Shown one piece after another: positions 38,997 through 47,941 of a DNA stretch of 64,000 nt. The position numbers were made by a program, and so were the translations under genes. Source of the stretch: an uncultured Flavobacteriales bacterium (GTDB lineage Bacteria > Bacteroidota > Bacteroidia > Flavobacteriales > Crocinitomicaceae); NCBI GenBank assembly GCA_946480085.1, contig CAMLHZ010000011.1, forward strand, positions 1 to 64,000, in the 5' to 3' direction. Every line of letters begins with the position of its first letter. Within the stretch, counting starts at the first letter, position 1. Under the pieces are notes generated by a model. That model saw nothing but the letters and a program-made list of their open reading frames with translations, was not told the origin of the DNA and did not search any database.

Positions 38997-39605
38997 ATGT
39001 TATTGATGTTGATTGACCACATCGGGGTTTTTGTTTTTGCAATTAGCGGTTTCATTATCGCTGCCGAAAAAAGAATGGATTTATTTGGTTGTGCAGTAAT
39101 CGCCTTTATCACTTCTTTAGGGGGAGGAACGCTTCGTGATTTACTTCTAAATCAGGATGTAGCTTGGATGAAGTCTGAAACCTTGATTCTAACAGTGGTG
39201 ATAGCCATTCCAACCGCATTTTTTCTTCGGAATCAATTGAGTAATTGGAGCAAGACTTTACTCATTTTTGATGCCATAGGAATTGGTGTTTGTACCATTT
39301 TGGGAATGCAAAAGGCGCTTGATTTGCATCATTTATATTTAGTAGCCATTTTTCTTGGTGTAATTTCAGCTACCTTTGGCGGAGTAATAAGAGATGTACT
39401 CTGTAACGAAATCCCATTGATTTTCCGCAAAGAGATTTATGCAACAGCATGTTTTTGCGGAGCCTGTGTTTTTGGTTTAGGAGTTTATTTCAAACTAGTT
39501 GAAACATCTGTATTACTTATTGCATCCAGTGGAATTATTGTTTTAATTCGAGTGTTTGCAGTGAAATTCCAGTGGAAAATGCCATTGGTTAAAATGAAGG
39601 ATTAA
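38997..39605 (+). CDS. TRIC/UPF0126 family cation channel-like membrane protein
   Basis: This 202-aa protein has seven hydrophobic segments arranged as two homologous three-helix repeats plus one. The Gly-rich glycine motifs are SLGGGTLRDLLLN at about 39 and TFGGVIRDVLCNEIP at about 124, which are hallmarks of the TRIC/YadS family. Prokaryotic members form trimeric monovalent-cation channels. Met4 is an alternative start. It lies 4 bp before the RNA methyltransferase gene, so the two are co-transcribed, and 38 bp from the divergent patatin gene. Confidence 0.9.
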   Translation: MLLMLIDHIGVFVFAISGFIIAAEKRMDLFGCAVIAFITSLGGGTLRDLLLNQDVAWMKSETLILTVVIAIPTAFFLRNQLSNWSKTLLIFDAIGIGVCTILGMQKALDLHHLYLVAIFLGVISATFGGVIRDVLCNEIPLIFRKEIYATACFCGACVFGLGVYFKLVETSVLLIASSGIIVLIRVFAVKFQWKMPLVKMKD

Positions 39606-39609
39606 GATT

Positions 39610-40773
39610 ATGATAACGATAGTGGTAAAGACATTCTACGGAATGGAGCAGGTGCTTAAAGAAGAATTGAATGAATTGGGGTATTCAGAAGTGGAAGTTT
39701 TGAATAGAGCCGTTCGTTTGAAAGGAACATGGGATGATATTTATAAATTGAATCTTTGGCTTCGCTGTGGTTTGTCAGTTCTTGTTGAGTTGGGAACCTT
39801 TACTATTCATAACGAAGAAGATCTCTATGAATGTGCAAGAAGTATTGCCTGGGATGAAATTTTCGATGTTAAGAAGACTTTTGTTATTCGAGGTGCTGTA
39901 AATTCAGGACTTTTCCGTCATTCTCAATACCCATTCTTATTGGTGAAAGATGCCATTTGCGATGTTTTCAGAGATAAAACCGGTGAACGACCAAATGTAG
40001 AAACACGTAGTCCGCAGTTGGTTATTGATCTTTATGTTCGTGAAAAAGAAGTTGTTCTTTCAATTAATACGAGTGGAGCACCTTTGTTTCAGCGTGGTTA
40101 TAGAGAATCAACTGGAGATGCGCCTTTGAATGAAGTAGTTGCTGCAGGATTGATCCGTATGTCGGGTTGGGATAAAAAGTCAACCTTCTTTGATCCATTC
40201 TGTGGTTCCGGAACATTGTTGTTGGAAGCAGCACTTTACGCTTTGAATATTCCATCGGGAATTGAAAGAACGCATTATGCATTCAAGAATTTGAAGAATT
40301 TTGACGCCGCCAAATGGGAAGAAATGCACAATGGGGCTCAAAAAGTTGTTCGTGAAATGCCAGTGAACATTGTTGGAAGCGATATTGATTCTGACATGGT
40401 GTTGAAAGCAAAACGGAATTTACGTGGATTCTCTTTCGGGAGATTTATCGATATCAAGACTGAAGCATTTGCAGATGTGGAAATTCCAGCCGGACCTGGA
40501 GTGTTGATTACCAATCCGCCATACGGTGAACGAATGGAAGTAGATACCCAGGAATTGTATGCTGAAATTGGAAACACATTCAAGCATAAACTTCAGGGCT
40601 TCGACTGCTGGGTAATTTCTTCAAGCGAAACCGGATTCAAATCGATTGGATTGAAACCAGACGCTAAATTCAGGCTTTACAACGGAGATTTGGAATGTTC
40701 TTTCAGAAAGTTCACCATTTTTGAAGGTGCGCGTTCAGATCGTTTTAAAGAGAAAGAAGAAGACGAAAATTAA
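39610..40773 (+). CDS. THUMP-domain RNA methyltransferase, RlmL (N-terminal half)-like
   Basis: This 387-aa protein has a ferredoxin-like/THUMP RNA-binding domain (about 1-160) and a class I methyltransferase domain. Motif I is FFDPFCGSGTLLLEAA at about 191, and the N2-guanine-type catalytic motif IV is ITNPPYGERM at about 298. This matches the stand-alone YpsC/RlmL-N group that makes m2G in 23S rRNA; a tRNA target (Trm14-like) is possible. It is the second gene after the TRIC channel and its stop codon overlaps the convergent T9SS gene by 4 bp. Confidence 0.9.
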   Translation: MITIVVKTFYGMEQVLKEELNELGYSEVEVLNRAVRLKGTWDDIYKLNLWLRCGLSVLVELGTFTIHNEEDLYECARSIAWDEIFDVKKTFVIRGAVNSGLFRHSQYPFLLVKDAICDVFRDKTGERPNVETRSPQLVIDLYVREKEVVLSINTSGAPLFQRGYRESTGDAPLNEVVAAGLIRMSGWDKKSTFFDPFCGSGTLLLEAALYALNIPSGIERTHYAFKNLKNFDAAKWEEMHNGAQKVVREMPVNIVGSDIDSDMVLKAKRNLRGFSFGRFIDIKTEAFADVEIPAGPGVLITNPPYGERMEVDTQELYAEIGNTFKHKLQGFDCWVISSSETGFKSIGLKPDAKFRLYNGDLECSFRKFTIFEGARSDRFKEKEEDEN

Positions 40774-42773
40774 TTCGTTACCAACAATCGAATAACTTCA
40801 GAGAAACCATTTCTGTAAGTTATACGAATGAAGGTGACTCCCGTTGTCAGTTCTTGTTCTAAATAATTACTCGTTTCATTCATTTCGAAAGAAGCGATTG
40901 ATTTTCCTTCACAATCAAAGAAGAGTAAATTGTCTCCTTTTTTGAGTGCTTGTCCAAACTGAATTTTCCCCGCGTTGTAATTTGCGAATTGTGAAGAGGA
41001 TTGCGTATTCACTGCAATAATTGCACTTCTTTCACTTGTCCCGTCACGATCGACAGACAACAATTGGTAATAGTTTAACCCTGAATTTGGGTTTTTATCT
41101 ATCACACTATATTCTTTACGGCTTTCTGAATTTCCGAACGAATAAATAGTTTGAACCAAGGTTTCACTTTGATTAGAAGGATCAATGTTCAGAACATCAA
41201 ATCGTTCCAGGTTAGTTTCAGACAAAGTTGTCCAGGTCAGTAGAACATTCTCGTCAAGCATGGAACCTTGCCAATTGCTTAATTCAACACCTAAAGGTCC
41301 GGCGCAATTGGGTAGTACGGTGTACGAAGGATTTCCCGGGTAATCATATGAAATATAAGCTCCGTCGGCATTGGTAATGGTACCTAAGTCATAAGAAACA
41401 GCATCTGTTGTAGCACCAAAATCTACGGTTAGTGTTCTTGTTCCGCTTCCTGAATTTGCAAAGCGACCAGTCGCGTCTGCTGTATTGTTGCAGAAAATGG
41501 CATAATACAATTGACCACATTGCGCGCTGAAGTTTGGCGGTGCAGTTGGCGGATTTCCGGTAAAGACAACAACAGTAGCTTGCGCTGGAATGGGATCGGC
41601 AAAAGTAAAAAGTGTACATCCGGCCGACGAATTTAATGCTGTAATAGCACTTGCGTTGTTTAGTAAGGTGTTTGCCCCACATCCTGAATTACAATAGTCG
41701 AAACCTAGTGTTGGGTATGTAATGTTTAATGAACTTAATGCCAACGCACTTGCTCCATTTTGAAAGACGAAATACTCGTTGAAACCTTCTTGTGTATCAC
41801 ATGAGTTAGCCAGAATTCCCAAAAGTTGAGGAGTTGTTGGTCCACAGCCGGTTAAAGTAGTGAAAGAAGAATTTGTATTGACGGAAATGTAATTATAACA
41901 GCTTGGCGTATTGAAGTTGAATTCATAAACCGCAACATTATAGAGTGTTCCAGGATTTAGTCCAGTAATGGTTACACTGTTTCCTGTTCCGTTGTAGACT
42001 ACTTGAGCCCCGGAAATTGAACTTCCTCCGGATCCAAAGACGGTAGAGGAAGTATAACTTACGTTGTCAACAGGTGCTCCGGAAATTGCTCCCGTTGAAA
42101 CCAAAACCAGGTGATTTGTTCCATTTCCCGCAACGTTGTTCCATGTAATAGTTGAAGAAGTACAGGTTGGCGTGCCGGTTAATGAAGTTGAAGTGGTAGT
42201 AGGTTCTCCCGGATCAGTGCAACCAGCAATTAAGGTTCCTGTTAACTTGATATCATCGATACGAAATTGTACTCCTGTAGATGAAGTTTGGCGAAAGCGA
42301 ATTCTTAAGTTCGAAGTAGAGGGGATTGTTCCTGTTGGCGATGCCAATATCCAGGATGCAGTTCCTGTTCCCGTTGGTCGAGTGAAAGTTAAGGCACTAT
42401 AAGTAGCTCCGTCACTACTTACCTCAATTACCAGTTCACTTCCGTTACTTGCTGTTGTTGTTTTAAAATGTCCAAACGTGAGTGCTAACGACGTATAACT
42501 GCTGGTATTGATGTTGCTTATCTCGAAATTGATTCCAGAAGTGCTCGTAATGAATACATTACCGCTTCCTGTGGCGCCAGCATAGCCAGTAGATGGCGTA
42601 CTTGTTCTCACGTCAGCTGTTCCTGTATAGGTTAATGTTGGATAGTTTGAATAGCCTGTATATGTTCCAACTGCTGTTGTTGCAGCGGGAGTCCCAATTG
42701 TTTCATTGAAAACAGTTTGAGCCATGACTAAAGTGGAAAGGAAAAGAACTAAGAAGGAGAGTAGATAACGCAT
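40770..42773 (-). CDS. Secreted multidomain protein with fibronectin-like module, T9SS substrate
   Basis: This 667-aa protein has a signal peptide (MRYLLSFLVLFLSTLVMAQ) and a jelly-roll-like discoidin/choice-of-anchor domain (about 20-190; INFEISNINTS, FRIDDIKL). An FN3-like module (about 195-310; GLNPGTLYNVAVYEFN), a lamin-tail-like segment (about 315-470) and a further beta-sandwich with LSNWQGSMLDENVLLTWTT follow, the last being a phrase frequent in T9SS substrates. The C-terminus (about 590-667) resembles a T9SS type A sorting domain that lacks the YPNP motif. No enzymatic motif was found. It is convergent with the RlmL-like gene. Confidence 0.83.
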   Translation of the reverse strand: MRYLLSFLVLFLSTLVMAQTVFNETIGTPAATTAVGTYTGYSNYPTLTYTGTADVRTSTPSTGYAGATGSGNVFITSTSGINFEISNINTSSYTSLALTFGHFKTTTASNGSELVIEVSSDGATYSALTFTRPTGTGTASWILASPTGTIPSTSNLRIRFRQTSSTGVQFRIDDIKLTGTLIAGCTDPGEPTTTSTSLTGTPTCTSSTITWNNVAGNGTNHLVLVSTGAISGAPVDNVSYTSSTVFGSGGSSISGAQVVYNGTGNSVTITGLNPGTLYNVAVYEFNFNTPSCYNYISVNTNSSFTTLTGCGPTTPQLLGILANSCDTQEGFNEYFVFQNGASALALSSLNITYPTLGFDYCNSGCGANTLLNNASAITALNSSAGCTLFTFADPIPAQATVVVFTGNPPTAPPNFSAQCGQLYYAIFCNNTADATGRFANSGSGTRTLTVDFGATTDAVSYDLGTITNADGAYISYDYPGNPSYTVLPNCAGPLGVELSNWQGSMLDENVLLTWTTLSETNLERFDVLNIDPSNQSETLVQTIYSFGNSESRKEYSVIDKNPNSGLNYYQLLSVDRDGTSERSAIIAVNTQSSSQFANYNAGKIQFGQALKKGDNLLFFDCEGKSIASFEMNETSNYLEQELTTGVTFIRITYRNGFSEVIRLLVTN

Positions 42774-43085
42774 TTTTTGAGTATTTCTGAGTCAAAGGTA
42801 TACCAACAACAGTTGCGTAAGTGTTAAGATAATATGAAGGTTTTCAGCGTTTTCGACAAAATATTTTATTTCCCAGATTTAAATCGATTTAGCAATGTTC
42901 AAAAAAAACTAAATATTTAGTATTTTATTTTTACGTCAAATGGAAGAAGACGAAATACCATTGCATTGAAGTGAAGAAAGGTGAAGTAATGGATTGAACT
43001 TTATTGGTGAGTAAATGAATTACTGAGATTGAATTACAGACCTTTTTTAGTTATATTCGTTCAACCAATCAGCTAAATTGAACTC
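42774..43085. other. AT-rich 312-bp divergent intergenic region with a palindrome
   Basis: It separates the divergent T9SS gene and the small lipoprotein gene. The 12-nt perfect palindrome ctaaatatttag lies at 42909-42920 in a very AT-rich stretch and could be an operator. No small ORF or RNA gene was seen. Confidence 0.45.
43029..43059 (+). promoter_or_regulatory. Candidate promoter for the small lipoprotein gene
   Basis: TTG (43029-43031), a 20-nt spacer and TATATTCG (43052-43059, one mismatch to TAnnTTTG) lie 26 nt before the start codon. Confidence 0.35.
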
Positions 43086-43673
43086 ATGCGAATTTTTACA
43101 ACTTCTTTCTTGAGACTCTACGGATTACTTGTCATTTCTTTAATTGCACTTTCATCTTGTTGCAGAGATGATCAACAAGAGATTCCAGAAAATAACAATC
43201 GGCAATTTTCTTTAAACCAAGTAGTTTCTCTGAACGATACAACTTCTATCGACATAGAAGGGTTGGATTTAAAGATGTGCATCGAGCAAGAGGTAAAAGG
43301 AGTTCATAAATATAGCATTTGGATAGGTGATGAACGTACTTGGTTCTATTCTTTCAAAGATGATATTTACACATCAGCTCCTGGATATGGGAAGAGTTCC
43401 ATTATGTTGCAAAGAGGTAGTTACATCGTGACAGTTGGTGGTCAAGACGATTGGATGATGCTTAGAACGATTACTTTGAGCTGTTGCGCTCAATACATGC
43501 ATCCCGATATTCCCATTTCCGGAATTCAGTTACTTCATTGCAAAGAGAACTCAGGAGTTCTAACAGGAGAAATCAAATTGGGAATGGATATTCCTAAGTT
43601 CAGTTCAATGAACTTTACGCTGATTGAGAAGGAAGATGGAGCAGTGCTGAAGCGGGTTTCACTTGAAAGATAA
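43086..43673 (+). CDS. Small lipoprotein of unknown function
   Basis: This 195-aa protein has a long hydrophobic N-terminus ending in a lipobox (LSSC, Cys24, followed by a second Cys), so lipidation is likely. The mature domain is beta-rich, with a Cys-Cys pair in TLSCCAQYM at about 139. I recognise no family. It is monocistronic, with a candidate promoter upstream and a short tandem repeat after the stop codon. Confidence 0.75.
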   Translation: MRIFTTSFLRLYGLLVISLIALSSCCRDDQQEIPENNNRQFSLNQVVSLNDTTSIDIEGLDLKMCIEQEVKGVHKYSIWIGDERTWFYSFKDDIYTSAPGYGKSSIMLQRGSYIVTVGGQDDWMMLRTITLSCCAQYMHPDIPISGIQLLHCKENSGVLTGEIKLGMDIPKFSSMNFTLIEKEDGAVLKRVSLER

Positions 43674-43710
43674 ATTGCTTCAACTAATTTTTTCAGAGCG
43701 TGAGGGATAT

Positions 43711-43737
43711 CCCGAAATCCCGAAATCCCGAAGTCCC
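43711..43737. repeat. 8-bp tandem microrepeat (cccgaaat)
   Basis: Three copies of cccgaaat/cccgaagt and a partial fourth follow directly after a gggatatccc palindrome, between the lipoprotein and gltA genes. The reverse complement reads atttcggg repeats. Confidence 0.8.
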
Positions 43738-43785
43738 ATATTTTGGAAATTCCCAAAATTCCTTTTTTGTGGTGATAACATGAAT

Positions 43786-43815
43786 AAAAAAAGGGCTGAC
43801 TTCCGTCAACCCTTT
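43786..43815 (-). terminator. gltA terminator
   Basis: On the minus strand a 10-bp stem with one G-U pair and a 4-nt loop (ggaa) is followed by seven T. It starts about 20 bp after the gltA stop codon. Confidence 0.85.
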
Positions 43816-43835
43816 CCTCAATTATTTAAGACTAA

Positions 43836-45122
43836 TTATCTCTTTGCAATATCTACATAGTCGCGTGTTACCGCTCCTGTGTAAATCTGACGTGGACGAC
43901 CAATTGGCTCACCACCTTCAGACATTTCTTTCCATTGTGCAATCCATCCTGGTAGACGACCTAATGCGAACATTACGGTAAACATTTCAGTTGGAATTCC
44001 CAATGCTTTGTAAATGATACCAGAGTAGAAATCTACGTTAGGGTACAAGCTTCTTGATTTGAAGTACTCGTCTTCCAAAGCGTATTTCTCTAATTTCTTA
44101 GCGATATCCAATAATGGATCGTTGATCTTCATTTTCTCCAATACATCATCACATGCTTTCTTGATGATTGTAGCACGTGGATCGAAGTTTTTGTAAACGC
44201 GGTGACCGAATCCCATCAAACGGAATGGATCATCTTTGTCCTTCGCTTTCAATACCCACTTGTCAACATCACCACCGTCGTTGTGGATTTTCTCCAACAT
44301 TTCGATAACTGCCTGGTTAGCTCCACCATGAAGTGGTCCCCAAAGTGCAGAAATACCTGCCGAGATTGTTGCGTATAAGTTTGCCTGAGATGAACCTACG
44401 ATACGAACTGTAGATGTAGAACAGTTTTGTTCGTGGTCAGCATGAAGAATCAATAATTTGTTCAAGGCGTCAACAACAACTGGATCAACATTGTAATCTT
44501 CAGTTGGCATTGCGAACATCATGTGTAAGAAATTCTTACAGTAATCGTACTCATTTCTTGGGTACATGAACGGGTGACGCATTGAGTTTTTGTAAGCCCA
44601 AGCTGCCAAAGTTGGCAATTTAGCTAACAAACGAAGCATTGTCAAGTTCTTTTTCTCCGGGCTTCTATTTGGGTCAAGCGACTCAGGGTAGAACGTAGAA
44701 AGAGAACAAACCATTGCAGAAAGAACTCCCATTGGGTGAGCTTGTGCAGGGTATGCTTCAAAGAATTGTTTCATGTCTTCATGAACCAATGTGTGTTTTG
44801 TGATGTCTTTTTTGAATCCGTCTAATTGCGCTTGAGTTGGCAATTCTCCGTAGATCAAAAGGTAAGCTACTTCAATGAACGATGCTTTTTCTGCTAACTG
44901 CTCAATCGGATATCCACGGTACCTCAGAATTCCTTCTTCACCATCTAAAAAGGTAATAGCACTATATGTTGCCCCTGTGTTCTTATAACCAGAGTCAATC
45001 GTAATGTATCCGGTTTCCTGACGCAATTTTGTAATGTCAATTGCTTTCTCGTTTTCGGTACCTTCTACAACAGGGAACTCAAATACTTTCCCTCCTAATT
45101 CAATTTTCGCAGTCTCGCTCAT
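43836..45122 (-). CDS. gltA: Citrate synthase
   Basis: This 428-aa enzyme condenses oxaloacetate and acetyl-CoA to citrate, the entry step of the TCA cycle. Signature motifs are present: LRYRGYPIEQLAEKA at about 88, the His in ILHADHEQN at about 228, GPLHGGANQAV at about 263 and GFGHRVYKNFDPRA at about 305, where the His contacts oxaloacetate. An N-terminal beta-rich extension (about 1-50) is typical of the hexameric Gram-negative form. The gene is complete, monocistronic and ends with a strong terminator. Confidence 0.97.
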   Translation of the reverse strand: MSETAKIELGGKVFEFPVVEGTENEKAIDITKLRQETGYITIDSGYKNTGATYSAITFLDGEEGILRYRGYPIEQLAEKASFIEVAYLLIYGELPTQAQLDGFKKDITKHTLVHEDMKQFFEAYPAQAHPMGVLSAMVCSLSTFYPESLDPNRSPEKKNLTMLRLLAKLPTLAAWAYKNSMRHPFMYPRNEYDYCKNFLHMMFAMPTEDYNVDPVVVDALNKLLILHADHEQNCSTSTVRIVGSSQANLYATISAGISALWGPLHGGANQAVIEMLEKIHNDGGDVDKWVLKAKDKDDPFRLMGFGHRVYKNFDPRATIIKKACDDVLEKMKINDPLLDIAKKLEKYALEDEYFKSRSLYPNVDFYSGIIYKALGIPTEMFTVMFALGRLPGWIAQWKEMSEGGEPIGRPRQIYTGAVTRDYVDIAKR

Positions 45123-45222
45123 CTCAGTATTAAAAATCTATTTTGTTAATAGTCGTCCTAAAGTTAATAAACAAACAATGATTATCTACTCCAAACTGAA
45201 AAAAAATAAATAAAGAGAACAT

Positions 45223-45347
45223 AGATTAGAAAATAGAGAACAGTGAACCGAAAATAGGCTTGATATTTAATAATGGAAATGCCTTAAAACAAAAAGAGAA
45301 TAGGTGAGTTTCCTCAATCCTATTCTCTAATGTCTATTTTCTAATCT
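45223..45347. repeat. Long imperfect inverted repeat between the peptidase and gltA genes
   Basis: A 15-nt arm (agattagaaaataga, 45223-45237) is perfectly complementary to 45333-45347. Further matches lie outside it (agagaac at 45214-45220 and gttctct at 45364-45370), and a second hairpin lies inside. The region separates the upstream side of gltA from the 3' end of the peptidase gene. Confidence 0.75.
45291..45328 (-). terminator. Terminator of the DPP-IV-type peptidase gene
   Basis: A 10-bp stem (agagaatagg / cctattctct) extended by tgag/ctca lies inside the larger inverted repeat. On the minus strand it is followed by a T-rich tail (five T, G, four T). Confidence 0.7.
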
Positions 45348-45370
45348 CCGTTATCTGTTAGCTGTTCTCT

Positions 45371-47539
45371 CTAAAGATTCTCCAAAGTGTAATTCAACAT
45401 CATGTTGTACAAGTGGTTTCTTGTGTTTCCACCGTAAATGCTGTGATTTTTATTCGGGTAAGCGAAAAAGTCGAATTGTTTGTTTGCTGCAACCAGTGCA
45501 GTGATAAACTCCATTGAGTTTTGGAAATGTACGTTGTCGTCGGCTGAACCGTGAATCAATAAGAATTTACCTTTCAATTTCGCTGCGTGGTTTACAGGTG
45601 AATTGTCGTCATAACCTTTTTGATTCTCTTGTGGTGTTTGCATGAAACGCTCTGTGTAAATGTTGTCGTAGTATCTCCAGTTTGTTACCGGTGCAACTGC
45701 AATTCCCATTTTGAAAACGTCAGCACCTTTTGTCATAGCTAAAGATGTCATGAAACCTCCGTAGCTCCAACCCATGATTCCAATACGTGCCGGATCAACG
45801 TATGATTGAGCTTGTAAGTATTTTCCAACTGAGATCAAGTCTTCAGTTTCCAATTTACCTAACTCCTTGTAAGTTGATTTTTTGAAAGCTTCACCACGGA
45901 ACATGGTTCCTCTTGGATCAACTGAAACAACGATGTATCCTTTTTGAGCCAACAATTGGTGGTACAAATATCCTGAACCTTCGTATTCGTCAGAAACAGT
46001 ATTTGAACCTGGTCCACAGTATACATTAAAGTAAACAGGGTATTTTTTGTTTGGATCGAAGTTTTTCGGTTTGATGATCCATCCGTTCAAGCTTTGTCCA
46101 TCAGCAGCAGGGAATTGAACAAACTCTTTTGGAGATAATTTCATTCCATCCAATTTACTTTGAAGTGCTTTGTTCTCTTCCAATACTTTCAATGTTCTTC
46201 CGCTTTGGTCGCATAAAGTGAATGTTGGAACCTTAGCCGACCATGAACTTGTTTTTACGAAATAGTTGAATCCTTGAGCGAATTCAGCAGAATGTGTTCC
46301 TGTCAATTCAGAAAGCGCTTTTTTCGACTTTCCGGAAATATTGATTGTATAGAGTGTCTTATGAATTGCTCCTTGTTCTGCAGAAGCATAATAGATCATG
46401 TTTGTTTTGGTATTGATACCGTACAATTCGATAATGTCCCAGTTTCCTGAAGTTACCTGACGTTGTGTTCCGTCGAAGTTCAATACGTACAATTGGTTCC
46501 AACCGCTTTTTTCTGATGTTCTCAATAATGATTTTCCATCTTGCAGTACAATAAGGTTGTTGTCGATGTCAATATAAGTTGGTGATTTCTCATTATAGAA
46601 AACCTTCGCTGTTGGTGCTGCAGGATTGGTAACCAGGTAATAATTCAAATCGTTTTGGTGGCGATTCATTGTCAACACAACCAATTCATTTTTTACTGGC
46701 GACCATTGAAAACGTGGAATGTATTCATAAGCCCCAAAACTGATTTCTTTCGTTGTTCCGTTGTCGATATCTGCAATATGCATCGTTACTTTTGAATTGT
46801 CCTCACCAGCTTTTGGGTATTTGAATTCGTAACGTTCTGGATACAACTGTCCGTACAAATCCATTGTAAACTGTTCTACTTTGCTTTCGTCGAAACGCAT
46901 GAATGCTAAGAACTTAGAATCTGGTGACCATGAAAAACCTTGTGTGATTGCAAATTCTTCTTCGTAAACCCAGTCTGTTGTACCGTTAATGATTTTATTC
47001 ATTGCACCGTCTTTGGTGATTTGCTTTTCCTTTTTACCGGCAATGTCATAAACGAAAAGGTTATTTGCCGCAACGAATCCAATTTTTGACTCATCTGGCG
47101 AAAATGTCGGTAAGGTTTGCATTTCATCTCCATCGTGAAGTTTTAAAACGCTTTTTGTTGCCATTACGTAAACGTATAGATCCGCAGAATAACTTCTTCT
47201 ATAAATAGGATTCTGATTCACAAAGACCAACGCATATTTTCCTGAAGCACTCAATTGTACATCTGAAGCTTCGAGTGCATTTCCATTAAAATTGAGATCG
47301 GAAACGTTCATGATTTCAGTACTGTCTGCCCCTAAATTCTTGAACTTGTATTTATACAAATACGTTTTCCCTTCTTTCTGAGCGAATTTAGTATACGATT
47401 CGCCATCAGATAAGGATGCGAATCCATCAACATAATTCATTCTGAACTCAGCACTTTTGTGAATGCGTTCTACGGTTAGATCTTGAGCGATGGAAGTTCC
47501 GAGTGCTCCTAGAAATAAGAAAAATAAGGTTTTTTTCAT
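45371..47539 (-). CDS. Dipeptidyl-peptidase IV-type S9 serine peptidase
   Basis: I use the ATG ending at 47539 (722 aa), which gives a compact signal peptide (MKKTLFFLFLGALGTSIAQ). The longer frame adds 13 residues ahead of it. An N-terminal eight-bladed propeller (about 25-455; WVYEEEFAITQGFSWSPD is the classic DPP-IV Glu motif region) precedes an alpha/beta-hydrolase domain. That domain has Ser in GWSYGG at about 596, Asp in GSADDNVH at about 673 and His in NKNHSIYGG at about 704. The enzyme releases Xaa-Pro/Ala dipeptides from peptides in the periplasm. It is monocistronic with a hairpin terminator. Confidence 0.93.
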   Translation of the reverse strand: MKKTLFFLFLGALGTSIAQDLTVERIHKSAEFRMNYVDGFASLSDGESYTKFAQKEGKTYLYKYKFKNLGADSTEIMNVSDLNFNGNALEASDVQLSASGKYALVFVNQNPIYRRSYSADLYVYVMATKSVLKLHDGDEMQTLPTFSPDESKIGFVAANNLFVYDIAGKKEKQITKDGAMNKIINGTTDWVYEEEFAITQGFSWSPDSKFLAFMRFDESKVEQFTMDLYGQLYPERYEFKYPKAGEDNSKVTMHIADIDNGTTKEISFGAYEYIPRFQWSPVKNELVVLTMNRHQNDLNYYLVTNPAAPTAKVFYNEKSPTYIDIDNNLIVLQDGKSLLRTSEKSGWNQLYVLNFDGTQRQVTSGNWDIIELYGINTKTNMIYYASAEQGAIHKTLYTINISGKSKKALSELTGTHSAEFAQGFNYFVKTSSWSAKVPTFTLCDQSGRTLKVLEENKALQSKLDGMKLSPKEFVQFPAADGQSLNGWIIKPKNFDPNKKYPVYFNVYCGPGSNTVSDEYEGSGYLYHQLLAQKGYIVVSVDPRGTMFRGEAFKKSTYKELGKLETEDLISVGKYLQAQSYVDPARIGIMGWSYGGFMTSLAMTKGADVFKMGIAVAPVTNWRYYDNIYTERFMQTPQENQKGYDDNSPVNHAAKLKGKFLLIHGSADDNVHFQNSMEFITALVAANKQFDFFAYPNKNHSIYGGNTRNHLYNMMLNYTLENL

Positions 47540-47941
47540 TCTTTTGATTATTGTAAATCTCTTGACAAAAATAACCAAATCATGTTGTGGTTACTTGTCC
47601 TTTGATATATACTTTGTATGCTCAAATTTAAAATCAATTTGCGTTGTGCAACTCATTAATGTTCGAAATCGTTCAAAACCTTTTCTAAATGTTAACAATT
47701 CAATAATGATAGTAAAAATGAAATGCCCTATATTTGCACCGAAGTTTGTAACTGTTACCCTTGATGTCGGCGCAAAAGCTTGGACTGAAACCAGTTAACA
47801 AACAAGGAACTTGAATAAAAAACACGTTTTTTTAAGAACACGATTTTCTTATTAACTGAAGTAGCCTCCCGGTGAAATTACAGTGTGTTACTTCCTTTAA
47901 GTCGTTACTCAATTATCGTAAATACAAATAATCAATTTAAT
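47540..47941. other. 402-bp divergent regulatory region and long leader of the nuclease operon
   Basis: It separates the DPP-IV-type gene from the nuclease/5'-nucleotidase operon. A TATATTTG element (47729-47736) would start an untranslated leader of about 200 nt. A GTTAAC palindrome lies about 35 nt upstream of it. The leader contains an AACTG...CAGTT pair (near 47749 and 47796), but I see no recognisable riboswitch. No coding ORF with support is present; the frame opening at 47885 is just an upstream extension. Confidence 0.5.
47729..47736 (+). promoter_or_regulatory. Candidate -7 element of the nuclease operon
   Basis: TATATTTG matches TAnnTTTG exactly. There is no TTG at the -33 position, so activation by a regulator would be plausible. 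Confidence 0.45.

Noticed and set aside
47740..47941. Riboswitch in the long leader of the nuclease operon
   Set aside because: Only short possible pairings are present; no known aptamer motif was recognised.
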